DNA of 64,000 nucleotides from assembly GCF_014280435.1 (NCBI RefSeq), contig NZ_CP060388.1:3690001-3754000 (forward strand), given 5' to 3'. The notes under the pieces are model-generated. The model was not told where the DNA came from. It searched no databases and saw only the letters and a list, made by a program, of their open reading frames with translations. This DNA is from Sphingobium sp. KCTC 72723 (lineage in GTDB: Bacteria; Pseudomonadota; Alphaproteobacteria; Sphingomonadales; Sphingomonadaceae). The position numbers and the translations under genes are program-made. Positions 39,095-46,700 of the stretch are shown in pieces. Position 1 is the stretch's first letter. Each line of letters opens with the position of its first letter.

Positions 39095-39247
39095 CGATGG
39101 CGGCCTGACAATCGCTGCATGGCCTATGCGTATCGCGCATCGGTCATCCAGCGTTTTTCACTTGTCATTCCCCGTCCCTGCCCGACAGGGATGGACTGTC
39201 CCGTTCGCTGACTATTTTCGCGGACGATATAATGCGGGAGCCAGGGC

Positions 39248-39745
39248 ATGAGTGCGACGATCAGTTTCGACAGCGCAACCTTTCGGCGCGTGCTGGGCCA
39301 TTATCCCACCGGCGTATGTGTGGTCACCGCAGTAGAAGCGGATGGCGCGCCGATCGGCATGGTCGTCGGCTCCTTCACGTCAGTCTCGCTCGACCCGCCG
39401 CTGGTCGCTTTCTTCCCGGCCAAGACGTCGAGCAGCTGGCCCCGCATTGCGGCGGTCGGCAAATTCTGCGTCAATGTGCTGGCCAGCGACCAGCAGCCAC
39501 TGTGCCGTCAACTGGCTGCGCCCGGCACCGACAAATTTGCAGGGGTCGCGCATCGCGTATCCGCCAACGGATCGCCGATACTGGACGATGTGGTCGCCTG
39601 GATCGACTGCACGCTCGATGCGGTTCACGAAGCGGGCGACCATTATATCGTGCTGGGCCAGGTCGTGGCGCTGGAAGTCGACCGGCCCGAACGCCCGCTG
39701 CTGTTCTTCCAGGGCAATTATGGCGAATTTGCCCTGATGGCGTGA
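39248..39745 (+). CDS. Flavin reductase family protein
   Basis: 165 residues forming one FMN-binding split-barrel domain: YPTGVCVVTAVEADGAPIGM, GSFTSVSLDPPLVAFFPAK and HYIVLGQVVALEVDRPERPL are the usual blocks. Members reduce FMN or FAD with NAD(P)H and feed two-component monooxygenases. No monooxygenase partner is seen in the window. AGGGC lies close upstream. Its 39095-39247 upstream region holds only a weak 6-bp hairpin. Confidence 0.88.
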   Translation: MSATISFDSATFRRVLGHYPTGVCVVTAVEADGAPIGMVVGSFTSVSLDPPLVAFFPAKTSSSWPRIAAVGKFCVNVLASDQQPLCRQLAAPGTDKFAGVAHRVSANGSPILDDVVAWIDCTLDAVHEAGDHYIVLGQVVALEVDRPERPLLFFQGNYGEFALMA

Positions 39746-39907
39746 CGGCGAGCGTGGGGCTGCGTCGTCTGGTGAAGGGGTGTATGGGAATTTGAGGGGT
39801 CGGAAATGCCTTTCCAATATGTGGCTGATCAGACATTTGTTGGAAACATTACGCCTCCTTAATATCTGCTGCCCTATTCTTGCCGCTCGTCGCCTACCGG
39901 ATCGCCC

Positions 39908-40888
39908 ATGACTGCGCTGCTCATCACCGTCGACACGGAATTATCCTCCTCGCTCCAGCAGCGGGGCGTGTCGCTGGACGACAATGTGCGTCGGTCGATA
40001 TGGGCGGAAGCGGGCGGGCAAGCGCATGGCATCGGCTGGCAGATGGAAGTGCTGGACCGACACGGGCTGACCGGCATATTCTTTGTCGACCCCATGCCTG
40101 CGCTGGTCCATGGCCCCGATTTTCTGGTGCCGATCGTGCAGGCCATCGTTACGCGCGGCCATGAAGTGCAGATGCACATCCATACAGAATGGCTGGCCTG
40201 GGCGAAGGATTCGCCGGTCGGCGGGCGGCAGGGGCGCAATATCGGCGATTTCACCCTGAACGACCAGATGCTGCTGCTGGGCCGGGCAAAGGCGCTGCTG
40301 GAACAGGCCGGAGCGCCGCCCATCACTGCCTTTCGCGCGGGCAATTTCGGCGCGAATGACGACACGCTGCGCGCGCTCGCGGCCATCGGCGTGACATGGG
40401 ACAGCAGCGTTAATCCTGCCTATCTCAATGGAGAATGCCATATTTCCGCCGATCCGCACATGATCGCGGCCAGCCACATGCTGGGCGTCGTGGAAGTGCC
40501 GGTGTCGGGCATCATCGACCGTCCCGGCGGCTTTCGCCCCGCGCAGGTGTGCGCCATGTCATCGGCCGAAATGCGCGCCGGGCTATGCCATGCCGCGCAT
40601 GAGGGGCATGGTGCCTACATGGTCGTTACCCATAGTTTCGAAATGCTCTCACGCGACCGGCAGCGGCCCAATGGCGCGGTGAAAGCCCGGTTCGAGGCAT
40701 TATGCGCGCAGGCCGCCCGCCTGCCGCAGGTGCGTGGCGCGGGCTTCCGCGACCTTGACCCCGCCATCGCCGACCGCCCGGCCGCCATGCTGACCCGTGT
40801 ACCGCCCAACGCACTGCGCACCGGCATCCGTCAGGCGCAGCAGGCTTGGGCGACCTGGCGCTATGAACATCGACTGGTGCCTGCGTGA
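39908..40888 (+). CDS. Polysaccharide deacetylase-family protein, cytoplasmic, WalW-like
   Basis: 326 residues in a NodB-like fold. Motif 1 is LLITVDTE (Asp about residue 9), motif 2 is GHEVQMHIHTEW with the metal-binding histidines, and motif 3 is TAFRAGNFGAND. There is no signal peptide, so it should act in the cytosol on a nucleotide- or lipid-linked sugar rather than on finished polymer (inference). The last 4 bp overlap the ATP-grasp gene (GTGA), so the two are coupled. The 162 bp upstream carry no gene. Confidence 0.85.
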   Translation: MTALLITVDTELSSSLQQRGVSLDDNVRRSIWAEAGGQAHGIGWQMEVLDRHGLTGIFFVDPMPALVHGPDFLVPIVQAIVTRGHEVQMHIHTEWLAWAKDSPVGGRQGRNIGDFTLNDQMLLLGRAKALLEQAGAPPITAFRAGNFGANDDTLRALAAIGVTWDSSVNPAYLNGECHISADPHMIAASHMLGVVEVPVSGIIDRPGGFRPAQVCAMSSAEMRAGLCHAAHEGHGAYMVVTHSFEMLSRDRQRPNGAVKARFEALCAQAARLPQVRGAGFRDLDPAIADRPAAMLTRVPPNALRTGIRQAQQAWATWRYEHRLVPA

Positions 40889-42099
40889 CCGGGCTTCCCG
40901 GTGCGCTGGTTCTGGGTCTGGAAAGCGCGATCGGCCTGACGGTCGTGCGCGAACTGGGCGAACGGGGCGTCCGGGTGCATGGCGTGGCGCGCGACATCAC
41001 CGCCATCGCCGCCGCGTCGCGCTATTGCCATGACATGATCGCGCGACCCGATGGTCCCGCTGCGCAATGGTTGCCGGCGATGATCGCGCAAACGGGCGCG
41101 AAGGCCGTACTGGCCATTTCGGAAAACGACCTGCTCGAATTGGCGCAACTGCCAGCGCAGATCGGCGATTGCCACATATTGGTCCCGCGCCCGGACCGCT
41201 TGGCCCGCGCCATCGACAAAAAGCACACGCTGGAAATTGCGGCGCAGGCCGGATTGCGCGTGCCGCAGACATGGCAACCCCAGGCAGGCGAGGATTTCGC
41301 CGCCCGCGCAGCGACGCTGGATTATCCGCTGGTGGCGAAATGGGCCAATCCGCCCGAAATCATGCCGGTGCTGGAACAGGCCGGGCTGGAATGGATCAAG
41401 ACCGACTATATCCGCACGCGCGACGAATTGATGGCGCTGCTGGATCGCTATGCCGGGATCGGGCGCTGGCCGCTGATCCAGCAATATTGCCGGGGCGTGG
41501 GACTGGGCCAGATGCTTTATATGGAGGCCGGGCAGGCGACTCTGCGCTTCCAGCATCGCCGCCTGCACGAATGGCCGCCCGAAGGGGGCGTGTCGAGCCT
41601 GTGCCGCGCCGAACCGGCCACCCTGCATAGCGATCAGATGGCACTTTCCCAAGCACTGCTGCGCGCGCTGGATTGGGAAGGGCAGGCCATGGTTGAATAT
41701 CGCTATGAGGCGGATAGCGGGCGATATTGGCTGATGGAAGTCAATGGCCGCTTCTGGGGCAGCCTGCCGCTGGCGCGCCATTGCGGCGCGCATTTCGCAT
41801 GGGAAGCCTATCGCCGCACGGTGCTGGGCCAAAGCGACAGCGCTCCAGCGCCCCGCGACGATCTGCGTGCGCGCTATATGGTGCCGGAAACCAAGCGGCT
41901 GGCGCGGGTGCTGCTGGCGCGGGGACGGATTGGCGATCCTTTCTTCGTGGCACGGCCGTTGACCGACCTGATCGCCTATGTGCTGGGCTTTTTCGACCCA
42001 CGCACGCGCTATTATGTGCTGACCCTGTCCGATCCACGGCCATGGATCCGCGACATGGGACAGATGTTCAGGAAAGCCGTGCGCCGGGAAAAGCGCTGA
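40885..42099 (+). CDS. ATP-grasp family carboxylate-amine ligase
   Basis: 404 residues. The pre-ATP-grasp domain starts like a Rossmann fold (GALVLGLESAIGLTVVRELG) and the ATP-grasp domain includes YPLVAKWANPP and the metal-binding MEVNGRFWGSLPLARH (Glu and Asn, about residues 284-290). Such enzymes activate a carboxylate as acyl phosphate and join it to an amine or thiol. Coupled to a deacetylase that would free an amino group, it could add an amino acid or similar acid to a sugar (inference). The start is a GTG. Its 3' end overlaps the convergent phosphatase gene by 32 bp. Confidence 0.85.
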   Translation: MTGLPGALVLGLESAIGLTVVRELGERGVRVHGVARDITAIAAASRYCHDMIARPDGPAAQWLPAMIAQTGAKAVLAISENDLLELAQLPAQIGDCHILVPRPDRLARAIDKKHTLEIAAQAGLRVPQTWQPQAGEDFAARAATLDYPLVAKWANPPEIMPVLEQAGLEWIKTDYIRTRDELMALLDRYAGIGRWPLIQQYCRGVGLGQMLYMEAGQATLRFQHRRLHEWPPEGGVSSLCRAEPATLHSDQMALSQALLRALDWEGQAMVEYRYEADSGRYWLMEVNGRFWGSLPLARHCGAHFAWEAYRRTVLGQSDSAPAPRDDLRARYMVPETKRLARVLLARGRIGDPFFVARPLTDLIAYVLGFFDPRTRYYVLTLSDPRPWIRDMGQMFRKAVRREKR

Positions 42100-42619
42100 C
42101 CAGCCCCCCCACCGCCTGTTCGACGCGGCGCAGGCAGGTCGCCATATAGGCGTCGTCCAGTTCATATGGGTCGTGCAGATGCGGCATCATCGGCCGCGTC
42201 CACTGCCCCAGCAACAGCCGGGGCGTATCGCCAAGACGCGGATCGGCGGCCAGTCGATGCAATTGCCGCACCTCCATCGCCAGCAGCAGATCCCCCTGCT
42301 GCGGCGTATAGTCGGCCAGGTCCAGGGCGCGATGGTCCGACAGGTCATGGCCCAGCCCGTGCGCCGCAACGATCGCAGGGCCATGCGCCGCTCGCCCGGT
42401 AGTGGTCGAAAGGCCAAAGGACGCGGCGCGCATCCCCAACCGTCGCGCAGCGACATCGGCAAAGGCGCTACGGCAAATATTGCCCTGACACACGAACACC
42501 AGCCGCCGAACCTGCGCCGGATCGGGTTGGCGACGGGCTGACAGGCCGAACGCAAGTTGCGGATAGGACAGCATCAGACGGACCAATCCGCGCAAAGTGC
42601 CGAAACGGGCGCGGATCAT
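42068..42619 (-). CDS. Low-molecular-weight protein-tyrosine phosphatase family protein
   Basis: 183 residues. The P-loop is CQGNICRS (Cys44 to Arg50, C-x5-R) in VFVCQGNICRSAFAD, and the general-acid loop is HDPYELDD near residue 150. It has an N-terminal extension of about 38 residues beyond the usual 145-160 residue enzyme. In exopolysaccharide and capsule loci such phosphatases counteract tyrosine kinases of the Wzc type; no such kinase is in this window. It converges on the ATP-grasp gene and is 20 bp from tRNA-Ser, on the same strand as that tRNA. Confidence 0.88.
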   Translation of the reverse strand: MIRARFGTLRGLVRLMLSYPQLAFGLSARRQPDPAQVRRLVFVCQGNICRSAFADVAARRLGMRAASFGLSTTTGRAAHGPAIVAAHGLGHDLSDHRALDLADYTPQQGDLLLAMEVRQLHRLAADPRLGDTPRLLLGQWTRPMMPHLHDPYELDDAYMATCLRRVEQAVGGLVSAFPGARLS

Positions 42620-42639
42620 CGGTTCAATCCCGAAAAGGG

Positions 42640-42731
42640 TGGCGGAGACGGAGGGATTCGAACCCTCGGTAAGGAGTTATCCCTACGACGGTTTAGCAAA
42701 CCGTTGGTTTCAGCCACTCACCCACGTCTCC
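42640..42731 (-). tRNA. tRNA-Ser (anticodon GCT)
   Basis: On the minus strand the acceptor stem GGAGACG pairs with CGTCTCC, followed by discriminator G and an encoded CCA (42640-42642). The anticodon stem-loop reads ACGGTTTGCTAAACCGT, giving GCT for AGC/AGU codons. The long class II variable arm expected of tRNA-Ser is present (CGTAGGGATAACTCCTTACC region), as is the GGTTCGAATCC T-loop. Confidence 0.96.
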
Positions 42732-42964
42732 CAACATGGCCTGAACGCCCGCTTGGGGCGGGGCTGCGGCTAGGCGACGTGTCCTATAGCGGCGGCTTTG
42801 CTGCATGGCAACGGTCGAATTTGGCGAATTTGCTACAAGGTTCCCACCCTGGATTCATTCCGGCGCGGAATCGACTCAGGCTGGCTTTCGTTCATTGGCC
42901 TTTCAGCTTGAAAGCCGATAATCAGGCGAATGGACATGGTACGAATTTACGGGGAGCAGCGGGC

Positions 42965-43762
42965 ATGATCGGCACTAAAGGGCGGACGGGTATCCGATTC
43001 GTGCGGGCAGGCGCGCTGCTGTTGGCGATTACGGGATTGGCGCTGACACCGGGCGTATCGGCGCAGGTGCGCACGATCGACCCCAACAGCGCGATCGATG
43101 CCGATCTGGCACCGCCTCCCGCACAGCGCAGCGCACCGACCGAACCGGGAGTGGATGCCAGCGTCAAGGCAGATAGCAGCGTCTACAGCAATCAGGCTGA
43201 CAGCGCCGTTACGTCCGGCACCACCGCGACCGGCGCGCCGGTCACGGCCGGTTCGCCACCGGCGGCGATCGCGCCGGGCGATTCCTATCAGCAGGACGAC
43301 CTGATCGGCGCAGCCGAAGGCGTGTTCGGCAAAGGCGCGGAAGGGCTGGCCGGATTGATCGAAAAAGTGCTGAAGGATCAGGGTCGCCCCAACGCCTATA
43401 TCGCCGGGCGGGAGGCATCGGGCGCGTTCGTCGTTGGCCTGCGCTATGGGTCCGGCACGCTGAACCACAAGGTGGAGGGCAAACGCGAAGTCTATTGGAC
43501 CGGCCCGTCTGTCGGCTTCGACGTCGGTGGCAATGCCGCCAACAGCTTCGTCCTTGTCTATAATCTCTATGACACGCAGGATCTCTATCATCGTTTCCCG
43601 GCGGCCGAAGGCACCGCCTATCTGGTGGGCGGTTTCACGGCCAGCTATATGCGCTGGGGCAATGTCGTGCTGATCCCCATCCGGCTGGGTGTCGGTTATA
43701 GGTTGGGCGTCAATGCCGGTTACATGAAGTTCAGCGAGAAGCGGACCTGGTTGCCGTTCTGA
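42965..43762 (+). CDS. eipA: DUF1134 (EipA-family) periplasmic envelope protein
   Basis: 265 residues. A signal peptide (GALLLAITGLALTPGVSAQ) is followed by a Ser/Ala/Thr-rich linker and the DUF1134 domain from about residue 110: GVFGKGAEGLAGLIEKVLKD, then the small beta-barrel with GLRYGSGTL and VGYRLGVNAGYMKFS. Brucella EipA, of this family, is needed for envelope integrity. GGGGAGC lies 9 nt before ATG 42965. The 233 bp between the tRNA and this gene hold only a small hairpin (ctttca/tgaaag near 42900) and presumably the promoter. Confidence 0.88.
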   Translation: MIGTKGRTGIRFVRAGALLLAITGLALTPGVSAQVRTIDPNSAIDADLAPPPAQRSAPTEPGVDASVKADSSVYSNQADSAVTSGTTATGAPVTAGSPPAAIAPGDSYQQDDLIGAAEGVFGKGAEGLAGLIEKVLKDQGRPNAYIAGREASGAFVVGLRYGSGTLNHKVEGKREVYWTGPSVGFDVGGNAANSFVLVYNLYDTQDLYHRFPAAEGTAYLVGGFTASYMRWGNVVLIPIRLGVGYRLGVNAGYMKFSEKRTWLPF

Positions 43763-43766
43763 GTTC

Positions 43767-44855
43767 CTATAACGACAGGGCGAATTGTTCGCCCTGTTCC
43801 CCCTCCTCGTCCGATTCCAGATTGTGGACGCCCAGCCCCAGCAGTCGCGCGCCCATGCGTAGCGGCAGTTGGGCGCACAGCAATTCCCGCGCTGCCTGCG
43901 CCAGTTGATCGGGCGATCGCACCGGCGCGGTAAAGCTTTTCGAGCGGGTGATGATGCGGAAGTCAGCAAACTTCACCTTCAACACGACCGTTCGGCCCCA
44001 GGCCTGCGCCTTTTCGATCCGGGTCCACAGGCTGGCGGCGATCCGCTCTATTTCGGCGAGCAGTGCGTCCCGGTCGCTCAGGTCGTCGAAAAAAGTATCC
44101 TCGACGCTGACCGACTTGCGCCCCTGCCGGTCGTGGACCGGCCGGTCGTCTTGCCCCCTCGCCGCGCGATAATAATAATCCGCCGCGCTGCCGAAATGCG
44201 CGTGGAGAAAGGGCAGGTCGCGGGCGCGCAGGTCTGCGCCGGTTTCGATCCCCAGTTCGTGCATCCGCCGCGCCGTCACCGGACCCACCCCGTGAATGCG
44301 GCGGACCGGCATGGCGGCGATAAACGCCGCGCCTTCGCTGGGGCGGACAATGCACATGCCGTCGGGTTTGTTCTGGTCCGACGCGAGTTTCGCGATCAGT
44401 TTGTTGTAGGATACGCCCGCCGACGCGGTCAGCCCGGTTTCGGCCTCAATCATCCGCCGAATCTCCGCCGCGACCTGCGTGGCCGATGCGATGCCGGGCT
44501 TGTTCACGGTCACGTCCAGATAGGCTTCGTCCAGCGACAAGGGCTGGATGACATCGGTAAAATGCGCGAAGATCGCCCGTATCTGGCCCGACACGGCGCG
44601 ATAGACGTCGAATCGCGGCGGCACAAAGATAAGGCCGGGGCAGAGCCGTCGTGCGCGTGCGCCCGGCATGGCGGACTTCACGCCGAATGTGCGGGCTTCG
44701 TAGCTGGCGGTCGCCACCACGCCGCGCGGCCCCCCGCCACCGACCGCGATCGGCTGACCGCGCAATGAAGGATCGTCGCGCTGCTCCACCGACGCATAAA
44801 AGGCGTCCATGTCGATATGGATAATTTTGCGCAGGGGTGGCGACGCGGCGTCCAT
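43767..44855 (-). CDS. dinB: DNA polymerase IV (Y-family)
   Basis: 362 residues. Translesion polymerase. The catalytic carboxylates are in IIHIDMDAFYASVEQ (Asp at about residues 15 and 17) and SLDEAYLDVT; the helix-hairpin-helix VRRIHGVGPVTARRM and little-finger domain follow. No LexA box was evident to me in the 71-bp upstream interval. Length is normal for DinB. Confidence 0.95.
   Translation of the reverse strand: MDAASPPLRKIIHIDMDAFYASVEQRDDPSLRGQPIAVGGGGPRGVVATASYEARTFGVKSAMPGARARRLCPGLIFVPPRFDVYRAVSGQIRAIFAHFTDVIQPLSLDEAYLDVTVNKPGIASATQVAAEIRRMIEAETGLTASAGVSYNKLIAKLASDQNKPDGMCIVRPSEGAAFIAAMPVRRIHGVGPVTARRMHELGIETGADLRARDLPFLHAHFGSAADYYYRAARGQDDRPVHDRQGRKSVSVEDTFFDDLSDRDALLAEIERIAASLWTRIEKAQAWGRTVVLKVKFADFRIITRSKSFTAPVRSPDQLAQAARELLCAQLPLRMGARLLGLGVHNLESDEEGEQGEQFALSL
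43775..43797 (+). terminator. Hairpin after the DUF1134 gene, inside the end of dinB
   Basis: Exact 10-bp stem acagggcgaa/ttcgccctgt with a 3-nt loop, 12 bp after the stop at 43762. It overlaps the last codons of the convergent dinB gene, so it can end only the rightward transcript. Confidence 0.6.
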
Positions 44856-44926
44856 GGCACAGGCTTATGCCATAGCAGGAACGAAAGGGAAACATGGGAC
44901 GCACAAGCCCCCCTGTTTCTCTTGCC

Positions 44927-45451
44927 CTATTGCTTGTCCTTGAGCGCCAGCAGCGCGGCGAAGGGACCGGCATGTTCCTCGCTCAACACCCCCGCTTCAC
45001 GCAGCACGACGTCGGCATCGGGCGCACGGGGATAGGGGGTCATTGCCAGCGCGACCGTTTCCGCCATCGCTTCGCCCATGTCGATGATCTGGCCGTCATA
45101 GCCGATCGTATCGCAATCTTCCGCGTCCAGTTCCAGTTCTTCGGTGTCGGACACATCGCTCCCGTCCACCACGAAGCGGAGGATGAAGTCGCTGTCGATC
45201 CGTTCGGGGACAGGCGTGCCGGTTGCGACGCAGGGCTGCGCCAGTGCAGCGCGGACGTGGCCCCGCGCGACGATGAAGCCATTTTCCGTGTCGATGCTAT
45301 AATCCGCCTCCAGCCTGTCGAGCGCGAGCAGGCCAAATCGCTGCATCAATGCTGCGCGTTCCACGGCATTGGCGGCGATCGGGTTGCTGATCCCCATCTT
45401 GCCGATCTGGTCGACGCGGATGGGGCGGGAAAATTCCGGCGTAGCACTCAT
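44927..45451 (-). CDS. DUF177 (YceD-like) protein
   Basis: 174 residues, DUF177. The N-terminal IRVDQIGKMGISNPIAANAV and acidic middle (TEELELDAEDCDTIGYDG) match YceD-like proteins, linked in other bacteria to 23S rRNA or ribosome large-subunit biogenesis. In many genomes it precedes rpmF; here it follows a cytochrome bc1 chaperone gene instead, with a 4-bp overlap (ATGA) that fixes the start at 45451. The frame stays open upstream only as an antisense artefact. Confidence 0.88.
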   Translation of the reverse strand: MSATPEFSRPIRVDQIGKMGISNPIAANAVERAALMQRFGLLALDRLEADYSIDTENGFIVARGHVRAALAQPCVATGTPVPERIDSDFILRFVVDGSDVSDTEELELDAEDCDTIGYDGQIIDMGEAMAETVALAMTPYPRAPDADVVLREAGVLSEEHAGPFAALLALKDKQ

Positions 45452-45978
45452 CCCAGATCCCCCGACAGCAAAGCATCGCGCGTCAGGCAGCCCAGCCGGG
45501 TCCAGCGCTGGCGCAGCCCCCCTTCGACATGGGCGATCGCCGCGTCGGTCACCGGCGCGCCGCGATAGAGGTTGCGCCGCAGGGCTTCGGTCAGATCCCC
45601 TTGTCCGGTCAAGGCATCGCGATAGGCGCTGATGCGTCCGCCCAGCGCGCTCATCATCCGGCCGATATGCTTGCCCACGACGACATCGCCGATACCCTCC
45701 TGCCGCAATTGCCCATCCATATCGTCGATGAAGGTTTCGGTCAGCCAGACACTGTCCTGCGTACCGCCCTGCGCTTCCAGCCGGATCAGCACTTGCGCCA
45801 GAACAGCGACGATCATGTCGAACCGGCCATCCAGCGTATCCGGCACTGCGCCGTCGATATACCAGTGCGGCTGACGCCCTTCCGCGACCACGGCATTGTA
45901 GAGCGGCAGCAGGCCGACTTTGGGGTCGGCGCGGCCCCCGAACAGGCGCTGAAGGAAGGAAGGGGATGCGGTAGACAT
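45448..45978 (-). CDS. Ubiquinol-cytochrome c chaperone, CBP3 family
   Basis: 176 residues. The family core is visible: FIDDMDGQLRQEGIGDVVVG, then LYNAVVAEGRQPHWYIDGAV near the N terminus. Mitochondrial Cbp3 assists cytochrome b synthesis and bc1 assembly; the bacterial members are presumed to do the same. ATG 45978 gives the conserved N terminus MSTASPSFLQRLFGG. It overlaps the DUF177 gene by 4 bp and is divergent from bamE, with 163 bp between starts. Confidence 0.85.
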   Translation of the reverse strand: MSTASPSFLQRLFGGRADPKVGLLPLYNAVVAEGRQPHWYIDGAVPDTLDGRFDMIVAVLAQVLIRLEAQGGTQDSVWLTETFIDDMDGQLRQEGIGDVVVGKHIGRMMSALGGRISAYRDALTGQGDLTEALRRNLYRGAPVTDAAIAHVEGGLRQRWTRLGCLTRDALLSGDLG

Positions 45979-46141
45979 GACAGGATGACTTTTCGTGACG
46001 GATCGTTGGACGGAGCGCCGTCCTGGCAAGCGTCGCCCCTTGCCGGGAGCCGAGCATTTCCATATTGATCGACCGGCCGCCCAATGCAATGGCGGCTTTA
46101 TGTTTATTGGGTTCGCGGGTGCGTTCCGCCAGGAGAAGTCC

Positions 46142-46657
46142 ATGCTTCAGTTCAGCCATCAATCGCCAGGCGGGCGTATCCTGCTCGCCCTGGGCCTCAG
46201 CGCGCTGGTGCTGGGGGCGTCGGGCTGCACCCGCATCCGCACGCATCAGGGCTATCAGGTCGACAAGCTGCTGGTCGATTCGGTCCAGCCGGGCATCGAC
46301 AACCGCGCGTCGGTGGAAGGGACGCTGGGACGCCCCAGCTTCGCGTCGCAATTTGGCGAGCAGGACTGGTATTATGTGTCGCGCGAAATGCGCGCGCTGG
46401 CCTTTTCCACGCCCAAGCCTGCCGAACAGACCGTGCTGCATGTCCGCTTCGATCCCGCTGGCAATGTCGTTGCGGTCGATCGCATGGGGCTGGATCAGGT
46501 GGCGCGCATTTCGCCGGTGGGGGACAAGACCCCGACGCTGGGCCGCAACCGCAGCCTGTTCGACGAAATCTTTGGCAATATCGGCGCTGTGGGTGCCGGC
46601 GGCATGGGCGGTCAGGGCGGCGGCAGCGGTCCGGGTGGCGGCCCCAACGGCAGCTAA
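46142..46657 (+). CDS. bamE: Outer membrane protein assembly factor BamE (SmpA/OmlA)
   Basis: 171 residues. Lipobox LVLGASGC (Cys about residue 29) followed by the BamE fold: HQGYQVDKLLVDSVQPGIDN (N-terminal block), EGTLGRPSF, DWYYVSR. Lipoprotein of the BAM complex that inserts outer-membrane beta-barrels. The C-terminal tail is Gly-rich (GGMGGQGGGSGPGGG). ATG 46142 is preceded by GGAGAAG. Faces the chaperone/DUF177 pair and converges with pepN. Confidence 0.93.
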   Translation: MLQFSHQSPGGRILLALGLSALVLGASGCTRIRTHQGYQVDKLLVDSVQPGIDNRASVEGTLGRPSFASQFGEQDWYYVSREMRALAFSTPKPAEQTVLHVRFDPAGNVVAVDRMGLDQVARISPVGDKTPTLGRNRSLFDEIFGNIGAVGAGGMGGQGGGSGPGGGPNGS

Positions 46658-46667
46658 AGGGCGATAG

Positions 46668-46688
46668 GGGCAGGCGACGCGCCTGCCC
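46668..46688. terminator. Hairpin between bamE and pepN
   Basis: Exact 9-bp GC stem gggcaggcg/cgcctgccc with a 3-nt loop in the 43-bp gap between the two convergent stops. No U-tract follows on either strand. Confidence 0.55.
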
Positions 46689-46700
46689 TGCCCTCTCCGG

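Noticed and set aside
39175..39191. Terminator after maeB (tccctg/caggga)
   Set aside because: Only a 6-bp stem with no T-run; too weak to call.
42640..42731. tRNA-Ser as the attachment site of an integrated island
   Set aside because: No integrase, no repeat of the tRNA 3' end and no composition break were seen next to it.
44927..46441. 504-residue minus-strand frame running through DUF177 into the region opposite bamE
   Set aside because: The DUF177 domain begins at 45451 and the ATGA overlap with the chaperone gene fixes its start; the upstream part is a shadow.
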